Below are positions 1-12,300 of a stretch of DNA of 64,000 bases, in pieces. A program made the position numbers and the translations under genes. This DNA comes from Brachypterus glaber (Eukaryota > Arthropoda > Insecta > Coleoptera > Kateretidae): assembly GCA_958510825.1 (NCBI GenBank), contig OY294048.1, forward strand, positions 17,067,589 through 17,131,588, read 5' to 3'. The first letter of the stretch is position 1, and each line of letters starts with the position of its first letter. Under the pieces are notes generated by a model that was not told where the DNA came from, did no database searches, and was given only the letters and a program-made list of their open reading frames with translations.

Positions 1-351
1 TTATATCTTTGTTTTTATTTTAATTTGTTTTTAAGATATTTTAAACCAAAATTGTTTTGTTTTGTTTATTGTATAGATATTGCCTTCTGGCGCTTAGAGC
101 CATTTTTTGGTAATTTTCTAGCATAAAATTTGTAGATGGCGTTAAGCTAATTTTAAATTATTTTATTTACAAAGCCATGATACAAGACAAGCTAAGGACA
201 TAAACCCTTAGACGAGCATCTTCTAGAACTAACTTTTACTGTCAATTTGACGTATGCAAAATGCATTTGTTTAAAGCATAAAATAAATTCTATTATATTC
301 TATGTTTACTTCACCTAGTCTAAAAATTAGCAAACCTATTTACTAAACTAA

Positions 352-852
352 AATAATGGCATTATAACATCTTTATTCCACATTTCTCTATTCCAAACAT
401 CTCTATTCCACATTTCTCTATTCCATAACATCTCTATTCCACACTACTCTACTCTGCACTACGTAAGATAATTTTTCCTTAGCGGAACAAAACCGTTAAA
501 ATTTGTATTTGCGCTCTATAATTTAAAAACCCTGTATAAGTATTGTCATTAACATTGTCAAAGATGACAAGGCAGTAATTATCTTGACTGATTACGTTGA
601 CTGCGGTAAATCTATTACAACAAATACAATACATATTAATTATTAAAATAATAATTAACAAAAATCAAAATCAAAAATACTAATTACATACTAATAAATG
701 CAACGACTTTGTTACGCTAAGGAAAAATTATATTAAGCAAGTACGTAGTGCAGAGTAGAGTAGTGTGGAATAGAGATCTTATGGAACAGAGAAATGTGGA
801 ATAGAGATGTTTGGAATAGAGAAATGTGGAATAGAGATGTTAAAATGCCAAA
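352..852. mobile_element. Foldback element with CTCTATTCCACAT subrepeats
   Basis: Arms at 352-484 and 714-852 are inverted copies of each other. Each arm is made of short repeated units (TCTCTATTCCACAT/ATTCCAAACA), followed by ACTACTCTACTCTGCACTACGT and TTTTTCCTTAGCG. The loop of about 230 bases has no gene-like frame. Non-autonomous palindromic element; no target duplication identified. Confidence 0.7.
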
Positions 853-1420
853 ATAATTAGTTATTATAAAAATAATTGCAGAAAATCAATGCAAAAAATG
901 GTGACATCAAATTTTTTTCCTCGAAGTAAATATGATATTGTGTTATCGCGAACGATGTTATTACCTGCCGGCATTTAAAATTATTGTATGCTCAAAGCTT
1001 ATGCTTTGTCTTTGCGAAGTTTGGGTCGCTACGTTTCAGTAAAAGTTTTTTTGCGTTGTTTTACTTCCTTATGGCAGACGGCCAAATAGTTGCTGTCTTA
1101 CATGTTGCGGTTGGCTGCTAAAAACCCGAGGGAATAATATATTTTATTTGGTTAAATGCCGCTTTAATTTGGGTAAACGCCTTAAGGTTCAAGTACTCGC
1201 AGTTCACGGTGAGCTGGAACCAAGTAATTTTTAGAATTTCTGACACCCATTTTAGTCCTGTCTTTCGTTTACGTTAGTCAAAAAATTAATTTTAAAACTA
1301 AAATAAAAAAATAAATAACAGCTCGTTTTTAAGAAAATATATTTTATTTGTTTAACAAAAATAGGTTAAAAAATAATAAAAGGATCTTCTTAAAAACCTC
1401 ATGAATTCACAATATTTTAC
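853..1420. other. No feature recognised
   Basis: AT-rich DNA with no supported exon, repeat or RNA gene. A stretch at 1090-1190 is less AT-rich but has no open frame of note. Confidence 0.4.
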
Positions 1421-2370
1421 AGACAGGCTGACCAGACAGAGCCTTGATGCATAGCATACCAGACAGACAGACAAGGCAGACAGACCAGGAAGACAGACCA
1501 GGTAGACAGACCAGGCAGGCAGACCAGGTAGACAGACCAGGCGTACATGTCTGGCAGACAGATTAGTCAGACAGATCAGTCAGACAGATGAGTCAGACAG
1601 ACCAGGCGTAAATGCCCAGCAGACAGACAGATCAGATAGACTGCTTAGGCAGACAAACCAGATAGACACAACAGGTAGATAGACGAGGTATACAGGCCCG
1701 GCAGACATGTCAGACAGACAGACAGACAGATCATGCAGACTAATTAGGCAGACATACCAGGCAGACAGACCAGGCAGATAGACCAGGCAGACAGACCAGG
1801 TAGACAGACCAGGCATACATGCCCGGCAGAGAGATCAGACAGACAGATCAGGTAGACTGCTCAGGCAGACAGACCAGGTAGACACACCAGGTAAATAGAC
1901 GAGGTATACAGGCCCGGCAGACAGATCAGACAGATAGATCAGACAGACAGATCAGGCAGACATACCAGGTAGACTGGCTAGGCAGACAGACCAGGCAGAC
2001 AGACCAGGTAGACAGACCAGGCATACATGCCCGGCAGACAGATTAGACAGATCGGACAGATCAGACAGACAGAGCAGGCAGACTGAACAGGCAGACATAC
2101 CAGGCAGACAGACCAGACAGACAGACCAGGCAGACAGACCAGGCAGACAGTCCAGGGACAGGTCAGGCATACAGGCCCGGCAGACAGATCAGGCAAATTG
2201 ATCAGGCAGACATACTTGGCAGACAGACATCGCAGAGGCAGATAGACTAGGCAGACAGACCAGACAGACAGACCAGGCAGTCAGACCAGGCAAGAAGTCC
2301 AGGGCAGACAGACTGATGGACTGATGGACAAACGGATGCACGGACAGACTGACGTAGGAACGGACAGACA
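1421..2370. repeat. CAGACAGACCAGG minisatellite
   Basis: About 0.95 kb of imperfect 4- and 13-base units: CAGA/CAGG blocks arranged as CAGGCAGACAGAC with interspersed CATACATGCCCGGCAGACAG variants. Higher-order units of several tens of bases (for example TAGACAGACCAGGCATACAT) recur near 1540, 1800 and 2005. Frames open on the minus strand (repeating PGLSAWSVCLVCL) are by-products of the repeat, not genes. Confidence 0.9.
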
Positions 2371-3330
2371 AATAATTTAACGCTTTTTCACCATAAAACA
2401 TATAACATAGTATAGATAGTCTAAAAATAGTTAAAAAATTCTATGAACTTTTGTGCTAAATCATCTTAAGGGAACTCTGACACTTATAATTCTGGAACCA
2501 ATTGAATCACTGACATGAAATTTTTAATTGCGTGTCCATAAAAAGTTCGCTCATATTGTATATATTTGTTTTTATGCCACACTTTTTTTTCATATTTTGC
2601 GGGCGAAAAGTTGAACTTTGTGGCCCTAGGGCCCTACGACCCCAGCTGCTCAAAAGAGTGGTCTAAAACTAGACTTCCAGATTGCGCTTTATTCGAGCCA
2701 GCCGCGGCGCCCATATGCCCGAAAGCATATTTAAACAGTAATGGCATAAAATTATCTTTCCAATAAAGCCAATACCATGGCCATTACCACGATTTTTATA
2801 TTTTTATTTTATTTTAAAGTTATATACCTCTAAAAAAAACACCCTTTACTACATCTATTCCAAGTTTCAAATATATATTAAAAGGGCCCTAGCCTAGCCT
2901 AGCCTAGCTTCCTTACGGGAAAGTTGATAATAAATTCAAACTTTTTTCTTATTGACATAAAATCAGCTGTTAAATTATTCTTTTTTAATATCGCTAATTT
3001 TTTTATAAAACAAATCAAAAACCTTTGCTGATTTTTTTTTATTTTACTGTTAGAAATTATTACAACTTATAGGTATTATCGAATTATGATATAATTAATT
3101 TTATATAAAAAAGTTTAAAAATAACTTGGTTTCAGCTCACCGTGAATTCCTTTACCTCTATTCGCATATTGTTCATTTTAAACATAAATTTTAATTACTT
3201 TCCACTTTGATAAAAATTTATTGCTCGGTTTCATTTTCAACATAAATCGGCTAAAAAGAGGTTCTGTCTATACAAACCGACCAACAATTTATTTACCGCA
3301 AAACTAACACGGAGCTGCAAAATTAATAGT
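2371..3330. other. AT-rich spacer with one dispersed-repeat fragment
   Basis: Around 2560-2640 the phrase GTTGAACTTYGTGGCCCTAG is shared with 29450-29515, both preceded by a CGGGCGARAA sequence, so this is a dispersed repeat fragment. A short CTAGCCTAGC run lies at 2887-2908. No exon supported. Confidence 0.4.
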
Positions 3331-4336
3331 AATTATATACCAAGGTAGAGAAGACATTTTTTATAGCCAAGCATCTTAAGATTTAAGAGTGAGAGGCTAT
3401 AATAGTCATCTCTACAGTAGTTTATATATTAATTTTTTCACTAGTAGCACAATTTAACTATTTTTATTCAAATAATAGTTATTTATGGTACTAGTGGGTA
3501 AAGTAAGAAATTGCCCATGAGAGAAACAATTATTATTACTATAGGTGAAGAAAATTGATTTCACAGGCTGAAAACGTGATAAATAATGGTATGTTCTAAA
3601 GCTAGTAGTGAAAAAAAGTTTAAGAAATTACATTGATAATTTCACGTGTGAAATTATCAAAATCACGGACTTCTTGATCAATTTTTAAAAATATAAAAAA
3701 GGCCGTTAATTTAGTAAAAAATACACCCCTCTAAAAATTTGACAAGTGTAATTCCATACTTTTCCATTTTTCTTAGCTAATGCAAACAATTAATAAGCTT
3801 ATTTTGTCACTTTTCACATTAAATATTAAATTTTAACAGTGATTTATCTTAAAAACCACACATCAAATTTTGACAGAAACTCTTTCATTTGCATCAGAGT
3901 TTATAGCAATTGATTTAACGCGTGCTTTTTAAAAATTTAATTAGATTGGCTTGATACGCAAAACTAAATAACTTAACACAAAATTGCATTTGTTTAAAAA
4001 ATGCTTTTTCTTGCTAGATGGTTTGTAAAATAGTCAAGTCAAATACCACTTGAGGCAGTAAAATTTTCAGAAAATTTTATTATGGCCTCATATAATAATC
4101 TTGCTCTAAAGTAATTTTTTTCGTTTATTTTTCGTTAAAAGCTCTCGAGCAAAATTATTTTATGGGACCATAATAAAATTATCGAAAATTTCATTACCGC
4201 TTGTGATATTACTGTTCATAATTTTTACCAGATTTTTTCGTCTTCAATCTTTTACTTAACAAAAAACATTAAATTAAGGAACTCTACGCCAGTGTTATTA
4301 TTAAACTCGATAATAAACCATTTTTTTGCATTTTAG
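3331..4336. repeat. AT-rich spacer with small inverted repeats
   Basis: A hairpin at about 3340-3420 (GGTAGAGAAGAC ... stem around CTATAATAGTCATCTCTAC) resembles sequence at 56345-56460. A second palindrome spans 4047-4208 (arms around AAAATTTTATTATGG). The CCCACTAGTACCATAAATAA sequence near 9515-9540 recurs inverted at 3485-3500. No gene visible. Confidence 0.45.
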
Positions 4337-4445
4337 TATCTGATGACGAAAAATAAAATAGCAAGTCTATGTGCCGAATGCGAACGCTATATTGGAACTC
4401 AAGGTGGTGGAATGGATCAAGCTATTGCTTTTTTGGCTACAGAGG
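4337..4445 (+). pseudogene. Isolated galactokinase/GALK2-like exon
   Basis: A 36-codon open stretch bounded by a good acceptor (TTTTTGCATTTTAG) and donor (G|GTAAGT), phase 0 in and phase 1 out. It encodes KNKIASLCAECERYIG followed by TQGGGMDQAIAFLATEG. This is the GHMMP-kinase segment of N-acetylgalactosamine kinase (GALK2), whose human form reads much the same, and it contains the GGGMDQ motif with the catalytic Asp. I found no other galactokinase exon in the window, upstream (the GGGLSSSSA-type motif) or downstream. It is therefore either one exon of a gene with very large introns extending off the left edge, or a duplicated relic. The open frame and intact splice sites favour recent origin or real function; the type 'pseudogene' is tentative. 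Confidence 0.6.
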
Positions 4446-5320
4446 GTAAGTCTTTTCTATTTTATTTGATATTTGACATATTACAGGATGGATTTGGCTT
4501 CAAGTAAAAGTAGGTATCTGTTTACCTCTGCAGATAGTATGTTAAATACACTACTATCTGAAATTGGGAAACCATCCGAGATAAGGCGTCTTTCCTCTAC
4601 CCAATACCCCAAATATAAACAGCTTAAAAATATATTAAAAATCTGCAAGGGTTCTTCAAAAAAGTAGGATTAATAACACGTAAAACTTTAAAATGATCCC
4701 CTGAAAAAAGTGCTGAACGCAGGTAGCTTACTTAGTTCGAGGATTGGCGATCGGCGAAATATCTTAGTATTTTATTTATTTATTAACCGACTTCCAAAAA
4801 GGAGGAGGTTATCAATTCGACTTGTGACTTTGTTTTTTTTGTGTTTGTTCTCTCATCTTAAAAGTCCAAATGATAAAAATTTGCGTTACGTAATACTTGA
4901 AAGTTCCCTAACTTGATTAAGGGGTTACTCAAATATTACGGCAGGCTAAAATTTTTTTAAATGCCGCTAAACTTTATTCTGTGGACCTGTAATATTAAAA
5001 TACCAAGAGAAAATTATAAAATTTGTGATTATACCATAAGGCGTTATTTGATTATTACTTAACGCTTAAAGTTTAACAAAGATTTTCTTTAGTATTTCGT
5101 TTTAAAATAAGGTTGGTTGGACTCTTGGGCGCTGAAATAAAAATACTACTAAATTTATTTTTTAGAGAATTTTCTTTAAGATGCTGGCGTCACAACGCAC
5201 TAATAGTGAAGTCAGCAGCCTGCCGACATGGAAGTATAACTATAATTTAGCTTAGATAGTAGTTACAAATCTACGAGTGTGTCTCTAAAAAGTAAAAAAT
5301 AAAAAAAAATCGCAAAAAAA
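4446..5320. other. Spacer with remnants of widespread insect repeats
   Basis: Contains GCGTTACGTAATACTTGAA (4873-4891), half of the foldback seen at 8937-9099, and ACCGACTTCCAAAAAGGAGG (4787-4806), a repeat I recall from many insect genomes. A 64-codon frame at 4473-4667 has no recognised motif and is not called. Confidence 0.4.
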
Positions 5321-5322
5321 AG

Positions 5323-5486
5323 AACCGACTTGTCTCTAAAAAGTAAAAAATAAAAAATAAGTCGGTGCCAATTTCACAGCAATCAATTTAACAACAAAAA
5401 TAATTGTTAGTATTTAATTTGAACAGTGGTGAAATTGACACCGACTTATTTTTTTATTTTTTACTTTTTAGAGACAGAAGTCGGTT
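5323..5486. mobile_element. Short foldback, arms AACCGACTT...GTCTCTAAAAAG
   Basis: Arms at 5323-5379 and 5428-5486 are nearly perfect inverted copies (GAACCGACTTGTCTCTAAAA against its complement), with a 48-base loop. An extra partial arm precedes it at 5280-5310. It carries no coding sequence. Confidence 0.65.
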
Positions 5487-5499
5487 AATTTTTTTTGTG

Positions 5500-5600
5500 A
5501 GAAGTTTTCATTTTTGCAAGTCATAAGGAGCCCCAAATAAGCTTTTGGCTTGTGCTAGAGGCTCTCCATTATCTTTGAGAAAAAAATAGTCAGTAGTAAT
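5500..5600. repeat. Dispersed repeat (AAATAAGCTT...GGCTCTCCATTA)
   Basis: Shares AAATAAGCTT, TTGTGCTAG and GGCTCTCCATTA with 61510-61575. The second copy is next to an (ATT)n run, which suggests the 3' end of a LINE read on the minus strand. Confidence 0.5.
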
Positions 5601-5777
5601 ATCATAAGTGCATGTTGAATTATCGATCATTTTTTTACTGTATTAAAAAAATATATTGCTTGGCAATTGTTTGAGTGCATTTTTCGTGTTACAAAATTCC
5701 AAGACCGCAGGTTAATTATCAGATTCATTTTGATCTGATTGGTCAAGAAACTAAAAATGTAAGGTTTTGATTGGCCT

Positions 5778-6044
5778 ACACAGAAAAAACGGTTTCCTTG
5801 AACCAAGGACACGTGTCTTTGTATATGTTCAAAGCCATATTCTCTTGTTTCAAGGCTGGCATTTTCTTGAACCTAAGCCAATGTCCTTGAATGAAGATCA
5901 CGGGTTTTTGAATAAAAATCCGCGCTCTTTATTCAAGGACATTTACTTTGGTTCAAGAAAATGCCAGCCTTGAAACAAGAGAATATGGCTTTGAACATAT
6001 CAAAAGACACGTGTCCTTGGTTCAAGGAATCCGTTTTTTTATGT
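5778..6044. mobile_element. Foldback with CACAGAAAAAACGG ends
   Basis: Near-perfect palindrome about 267 bases long. Arms contain TTCCTTGAACCAAGGACACG and its complement, and the interior is made of CTTGAA/TTCAAGG motifs. The CACAGAAAAAAnGG end is shared with the larger elements ending near 21538 and spanning 58884-59974, so all are probably one superfamily. Confidence 0.7.
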
Positions 6045-6215
6045 ATATATTGTTTGTGAAATAGTCAAGATAACATCATTATAGATGGATTAGTGTATAT
6101 TTGTTAATGAATTATAAAATAAATAATTTATTATATAATTAATAGCAATGGTCTTCTTTAATAGTTTTATTACTTTATATTTAGTATTTGTAGGTATATC
6201 GATAATATTTATTAA

Positions 6216-6339
6216 ATGATAAATATTATTCTTACACATTTTTTTATAAACATCATGTTACTATTAAAAAATATTTATATGATAATACTGAAATATTTGA
6301 AGTTTTTACTAGTTTACGAATTTAAGGAACATCTTAAAG
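6216..6339 (+). CDS. Odorant receptor exon 1 (tentative start)
   Basis: A 41-codon hydrophobic stretch opening at an ATG that directly follows an in-frame stop, so this ATG is the only start in the frame. It ends at AAAG|GTAATT in phase 1, which is what exon 2 (entering with two bases) requires, giving ...EFKEHLKG|DTLKIF. It would supply the N-terminus and first membrane segment and brings the total to 407 residues. Beetle-type receptors vary greatly here, so the family match is by position, hydrophobicity and phase only. Another upstream first exon remains possible. Confidence 0.45.
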
Positions 6340-9300
6340 GTAATTTATGTAGGATTTGCGGTAAATTTAGTGCAAAAAAGCGCGTACAAAAATCGAGTAG
6401 CATTTTTTGCGCGAACAACTTCCGCTATACAAAATTTGCGTGAAAAAAAATAGCTCAGATAGCTTTTCGTTTGGCGTGATTGACAAATTTAATTGAATTA
6501 ACAAATTAACAAATCAGTGCTACAGTAATAGTACAGAGATAGGAGAATTACACTGTAAAATATGGCGGAGATGTCTTTTGAATTTTTTTGAATAATCAAA
6601 GACACGCTCTTGAACAGACTGTATACATTATACACGGGAAAAAAAATTATAGCTAGGAGCGCTATAACACACATACCAAGCAAATTATAATCGCTTATTA
6701 TATAAATACAAGGCTTTCTCTTACAATTATGGCAGTCAGTGTGAAAATTTATATGAAATACTTTAATTGTTTAGTGAATAATAAAATATAACAAATAGTA
6801 TGCCATTTATAGCTTAAATAGATTTAATTATTGTCCGTGCTAAAAATTTTTATAATATAATAAAATTTCTGTAAATTTATAATAGTGCCTGTAATAAATA
6901 TAATCGTGTCTGTAATATATATAATCGTTTCCAATTTATTTTTAACATTATTAGTTATTGTGTCCCTTATAATCTATAGCTTAAATCACTATAATTTGCC
7001 ACTGTTACCAAATATCTTATAATGTATAGCGCAGAGCCCACTAATTTCTTTCCGTGTACACTTAGCTTCGTGTAACTCGGACGTAAAAATAGTCTGTTCT
7101 ATGTAAACTGGTCCGACGTAACATAACCTGACTCGTTGGTTTAGGTCAGATTTTTTGCCTGTTTGATATTTTTGATGGCAATGGGGGGCTTAGTTTCCCT
7201 ATTTAACCGGGAAGTATACAATTCTGACGAAAAATATACGAAAAAATACAGGACTTACACTTAGCTCCGTGTACTTCGGACGTACATCTAATTTTAAAAT
7301 TTTACTTGTAATTTTACAATTTTATATGCCAACTACAAGTAAAATTAATGTAAAATCTAGTAAATTTTACAGAGTTTACTGTAAATTTACATGCAGAATC
7401 ATACGTAATGTGTTTCCATGCAAATACAATTAAAAGTTACCAGATTTTACATGTAATTTTTCTATTTTAGATAAATATTATATCTAAGTTACATGTAATA
7501 TTTGTATAAAATTGTAAAATTGCTATATAAAATTGTAAAGTTACATGTAAAATCTCATCTTTGTACCTGCATTAACTATGATTCTATTTATTTTTTAGTG
7601 TACTTTAAAAGCTTTTAAAACCCTAAAAATCATCCAATCAAAATAAAAGACGTATACTTACTGACTTTTTATACGTCCGACGTAACATAACCTTACTGTT
7701 TGGTTAAGGTCGGTTTTTGCACCTGTTTGGTATTGTTGATGTTAATGGGGGGCTACGCGCCCTAATTTAAACGGGAAGATTGCAATTCTCACGAAAAATA
7801 TACCATAGAAGCATTAAAAACTCTAAAAATCAGCTAATAAGGATTTAGAACGTACATTTAGCTTCGTGTTCGTTTGGACAAATAACCTATTCCTAAAAAA
7901 ATGTAGAGCGTTTAAAAATTAATTTAACATTTTTTAAAATATTTCGATTTCGAAATTCCATGTTTTTTTTGAGTAGAGTTTACAGCAATTGCTCAGCGTT
8001 TATATGTCAAAAATATACATATTACAAATAATTTTTTTTTAGGAGATACCTTAAAAATATTTTTGGATTTAACGTTTTCCTCTTACTTTAATAAGTTCAA
8101 TCGTAAAATTTCTTATTTTGTTATAATGTCGCTCGCAACAAATCATTTAATCCATGCTTGTTTGGCGCTATTTTCAGACAAATATCCAATTAAAATTACA
8201 TATCTACCCTTTTATGCAGGAGGTTTACATGTAAGTACAATAAGAAGTAACGGAGGTACAAATATTGACTACATACATAGTATGTATCAACGAACTAACA
8301 ACTCTTCTCTCTAGAATACGCATACCGTTAATATAAAGTATCGCCAACATCTCGATTTGTTTGTAAACAAATATTAGGTATATTCAGGCCTGAACAATAA
8401 CAATTACCAGTAACTGTTATTGTTGTCTCTGTTAGAACAAAGCTGTGCGAGCAAGACAGACAAATGTATATGTTGCCTACGTTTTTTCGGTTTTTACAAA
8501 TGAAATGCCTATTCTAGAGAGAAGAGTTATTAGTTCGTTGGTATGTATGTATTACATATGTATTAGATACATAGAATAGCATGCGCATGATAACATAGGT
8601 ATGTTATCTTTTGATTACACATTCCCACAAAAAAAAATAAAAGTGGTCTGCGCCATGGATAGGACCATGATATTCATATGTATTTTTTCCCGCTGAAACC
8701 TAATCTGAAATCAGTTTAGTCCCTACTCGTCTGGATTTTTCTCTACAGCCGAACTATGCTACCAAACGGGAAAAAAGTGACCAAAATTATTTTATTGTGT
8801 ATTTCAACTTTTAATGATTAGTAAGACATAAAAAATATGACTTCCATTTTGAAGAGTTTAAATTTTTAATATTTTAATAATAATAAATTCTTCATGGAAA
8901 ATATTAAAAAATTAAAAAACTTATTTTTTAGTTCCTACTAAGGGAACGTTCAAGTATTACGTAACGCTTCTAGGGGGAGTGGGGTTCATTTTGGAGTGTT
9001 ACGCCCATGTTAATGGTATAGGAAAATAGCGTTACAGGGGGGGTGGGGGTCCAAAATGATCAAAATTTTCGTTACGCAATACTTGAACGTTCCCTAATCA
9101 TTAAAAGTTGAAATACACAATAATTATTATTTTGGTTACTTTTTTCCATTTTTTTCCTTTTTTTTTTCCTTACTCTAAATTCTTCAATGGAAAATATTAA
9201 AAAAAAAACTTTTTATCCAATACATACAGATAATGAGACAATTACCAGCTTTATTTTAAATAGATAAACTCAATAATAACCCCCGCGCGGCTTTTACTTT

Positions 9301-12300
9301 ATTGTTTGGATAATTATTTATTTTACCCACTCAACTGTCACTTGTCAAATTATTTTCTGGTAAATGTCATTAAAATTTTTAATAAAAATATGAATTTCTA
9401 AGCTATTTATTGGATAAAACCTTGTATGGCACTCATGGGTAAACCGATATTGCCCTCTCGAAAATTAACCTGCTTGGCTGACGCCTCGGTTAATTTTCTC
9501 ATGGGCAATATTTTACTTTACCCACTAGTACCATAAATAACTATTTTATGTCTTACTAATCATATAAATTTGAAATACACAATAAAATAATTTTGGTCAC
9601 TTTTTTTCCCGTTTCGTAGCATAGTGAGGCTGTAGAGAGAAATCCAGACGTGTAGGGGTTAAACTGAGTTTGAAGGGGTGGAGTTTTAATTTTTTTTCAG
9701 ATTCACTTTTATCTCCCTCAAAAACCCCTATATACCAATTTTCACGAAAATTACCCCCTGCTCCTTAGGGGATGAAGTTGAATATTTTTTATTACTATCA
9801 GATTTACTTTCAGAAACCTCAAAAACCCCTATATACCAATATTCACAAAAACTAAACCCCATCCATTTCAAAAAATTTATTATCAAATTTAGTTTCTTCG
9901 TCTTCAAAAACCCCTATACCAATTTTGACGAAAATATTGAAAATATTTAAAAATATTTACCTACTCACCCCTGTGGCAACCCCCAAGCGTGGAGGTGAAG
10001 TTAGAATTTTTTTTTATTATATTCAATTTTAGCAACCTTAAGAACCCCTATATAGAAATTTTCAAAATTTTCTGAAAAATTATTGTATTTACCCCGTTTG
10101 CCCCCCTTGTTCCACCCCAATGTTTACCAAAAACAATCCCGAGCAACAACTTTTGGTATCATACCTGCATGCCAAATTTCAAGTCTATAGCTTAAAGCGT
10201 TCTTAAGTTATCGATATCGATATATCGTGGATTCAATATTTCCCAGACAGAACAACCAATCGACCAATCGAGCGACAATTTTTTTTATGCTTGAAATTGA
10301 TTTATATCGACATGGAACGTTACAAAACGCAAAAATAGACAGGCCTTAGGTACTTACTAGGTATGGCATAGCTTAGTCTTTTTAAAATGCCTACAGGACT
10401 CAACAATTTTTTTCTAATGTTATTTATGTGGTTTGACCATAAAAGTTTTTCGTCTATAATTAAACCTAGAAATTTTATTTCATTTCTTATATTTAAAAGT
10501 TTTCCATTAAACGCGATTGGGCTGCTGTCATAGATTATATTATTTGATCGCTTGATCCACACAAAAAAAGACTTACTGACATTTAAAGTAAGTTTGTGTG
10601 TTAAGCCAATTTGCAATCAGATTCATATCGTGGGCAATAAATCTAATATTGTCGACAGAACTATCAAAGTATACTATTGAGGTATCGTCCACGTATAACA
10701 TTATATGAAATCATCGAACTAATAACTCTTCTCTCTAGAATAGGCATTTCATTTGTAAAAAATGACAAAAACGTAGCCAACATATACATTTGTCTGTCTT
10801 ACTCGCACAGCTTTGTTCTAACAGAGACAACAATAACAGTTACTGGTAATTGTTATTGTTCAGGCGTGAATATACCTACTATTTGTTTACAAACAAACAG
10901 ACGATACTTTATATTAACGATATGCGTATAATACGCATATAATAATTATAGAAAGAAGAATTGTTAGTTCGTTGTATGAAATGTGTATTTTCTAAAATAT
11001 TGTTATTTTTAGGTTATTAATAACTATGTGCATTTAAACTTATTTGCCACATATTTAGATAAATTTAATTCAATATTATTTCCAAAATTAAAACAATGGA
11101 ATAGTGGTAGCAAATCTTTGCATAAGAAAATTTTGAGAGAAGTTAAGTTTGCAAAAGTAATAGCTTTTATAGGTATATTTATAGCCATGATGACAGCTTT
11201 TCTTATGGTATATCCCAAATCTTATGAAGAAATGAAAAGAACCATTGGTGAAAATCTATTATATAATTACGAAAAAACTCATTATATCACTGGGTATATA
11301 AGAATCCTTTTTGGTTTTTTGTACATGCATATACTTTTTATAGCTATTTCACCTAGTTTTCTAATAATGTATTATTTTTATCACATAATTTTCCAATCTT
11401 ACTTATTATGTGAGTCGATTAAAAATATTTCATATTGTAGAATAGGTTTAGACTCACATTATAATCAACAATATCAAGCTATGATTTCTAAAAGGATAAC
11501 AGAATGCATTTTTCATCATCGAATTATTAAACAGTAAGTCGATATTTAACAAAAATAGTACTAATATAATATATTCCACAGGTACAAAATATAATATATT
11601 AATATATTAACATATTAATAGATTAATATATTTACCCCATTTTCCCCCCTTGTTCCACCCCAATGTTTACAAAAAACAATCCGGAGCGAGAACTTTTGGT
11701 AACATACCTGTATGCCAAATTTCAAGTCTATAGCTTAAAGCGTTCTTAAGTTATCCTTCAGATGACCCCCCATTTCTGTTTCTATACGTTGATTCTATGA
11801 GACGTTAGGCTGATTTTAACCCAAAATAAAAAAAATCTATTTAGCACATTTTTTTTATTAAGGAAATACCCCGTTAGTTGGACACTTGCTTTGCATTTTA
11901 CTACTCACTAAATATTTACTCAAATTATTATCATTTTTTGTTTTATTTTATTTAATATACGTGAACTGCAAAATAATCTTCATAAAAAAATTAAAATTAA
12001 TAATAAAAAAACCCTTATACAGGGAGACACAAGAGGTATTGCCTACAAATTATCTCCGTAACCTTAAATACCCCCATTTTGGCATAGTCATTATAAAAAT
12101 ATCACTTCCGGTCTAAGTTTAGGGGGTGGCCACGGGGGTGAGGGGAAAAATATTTTTAAATGTTTTCGTCAAAATTGGTATATAGGGGTTTTTGAAGACG
12201 ACGAAACAAAATATGATAATAAATTTTTTCCAATTTCACCCCCTAAGGGATGGGGGGGGGGGGGTAGTTTTTGTGAAAATTGGTATATAGGGGTTTTTGA

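Noticed and set aside
1580..2401. Several open frames on the minus strand (PGLSAWSVCLVCL...)
   Set aside because: They exist because the minisatellite unit lacks stops in these frames; no start context, splice sites or family match.
11024..11218. 64-codon minus frame
   Set aside because: Antisense to odorant receptor exon 3.
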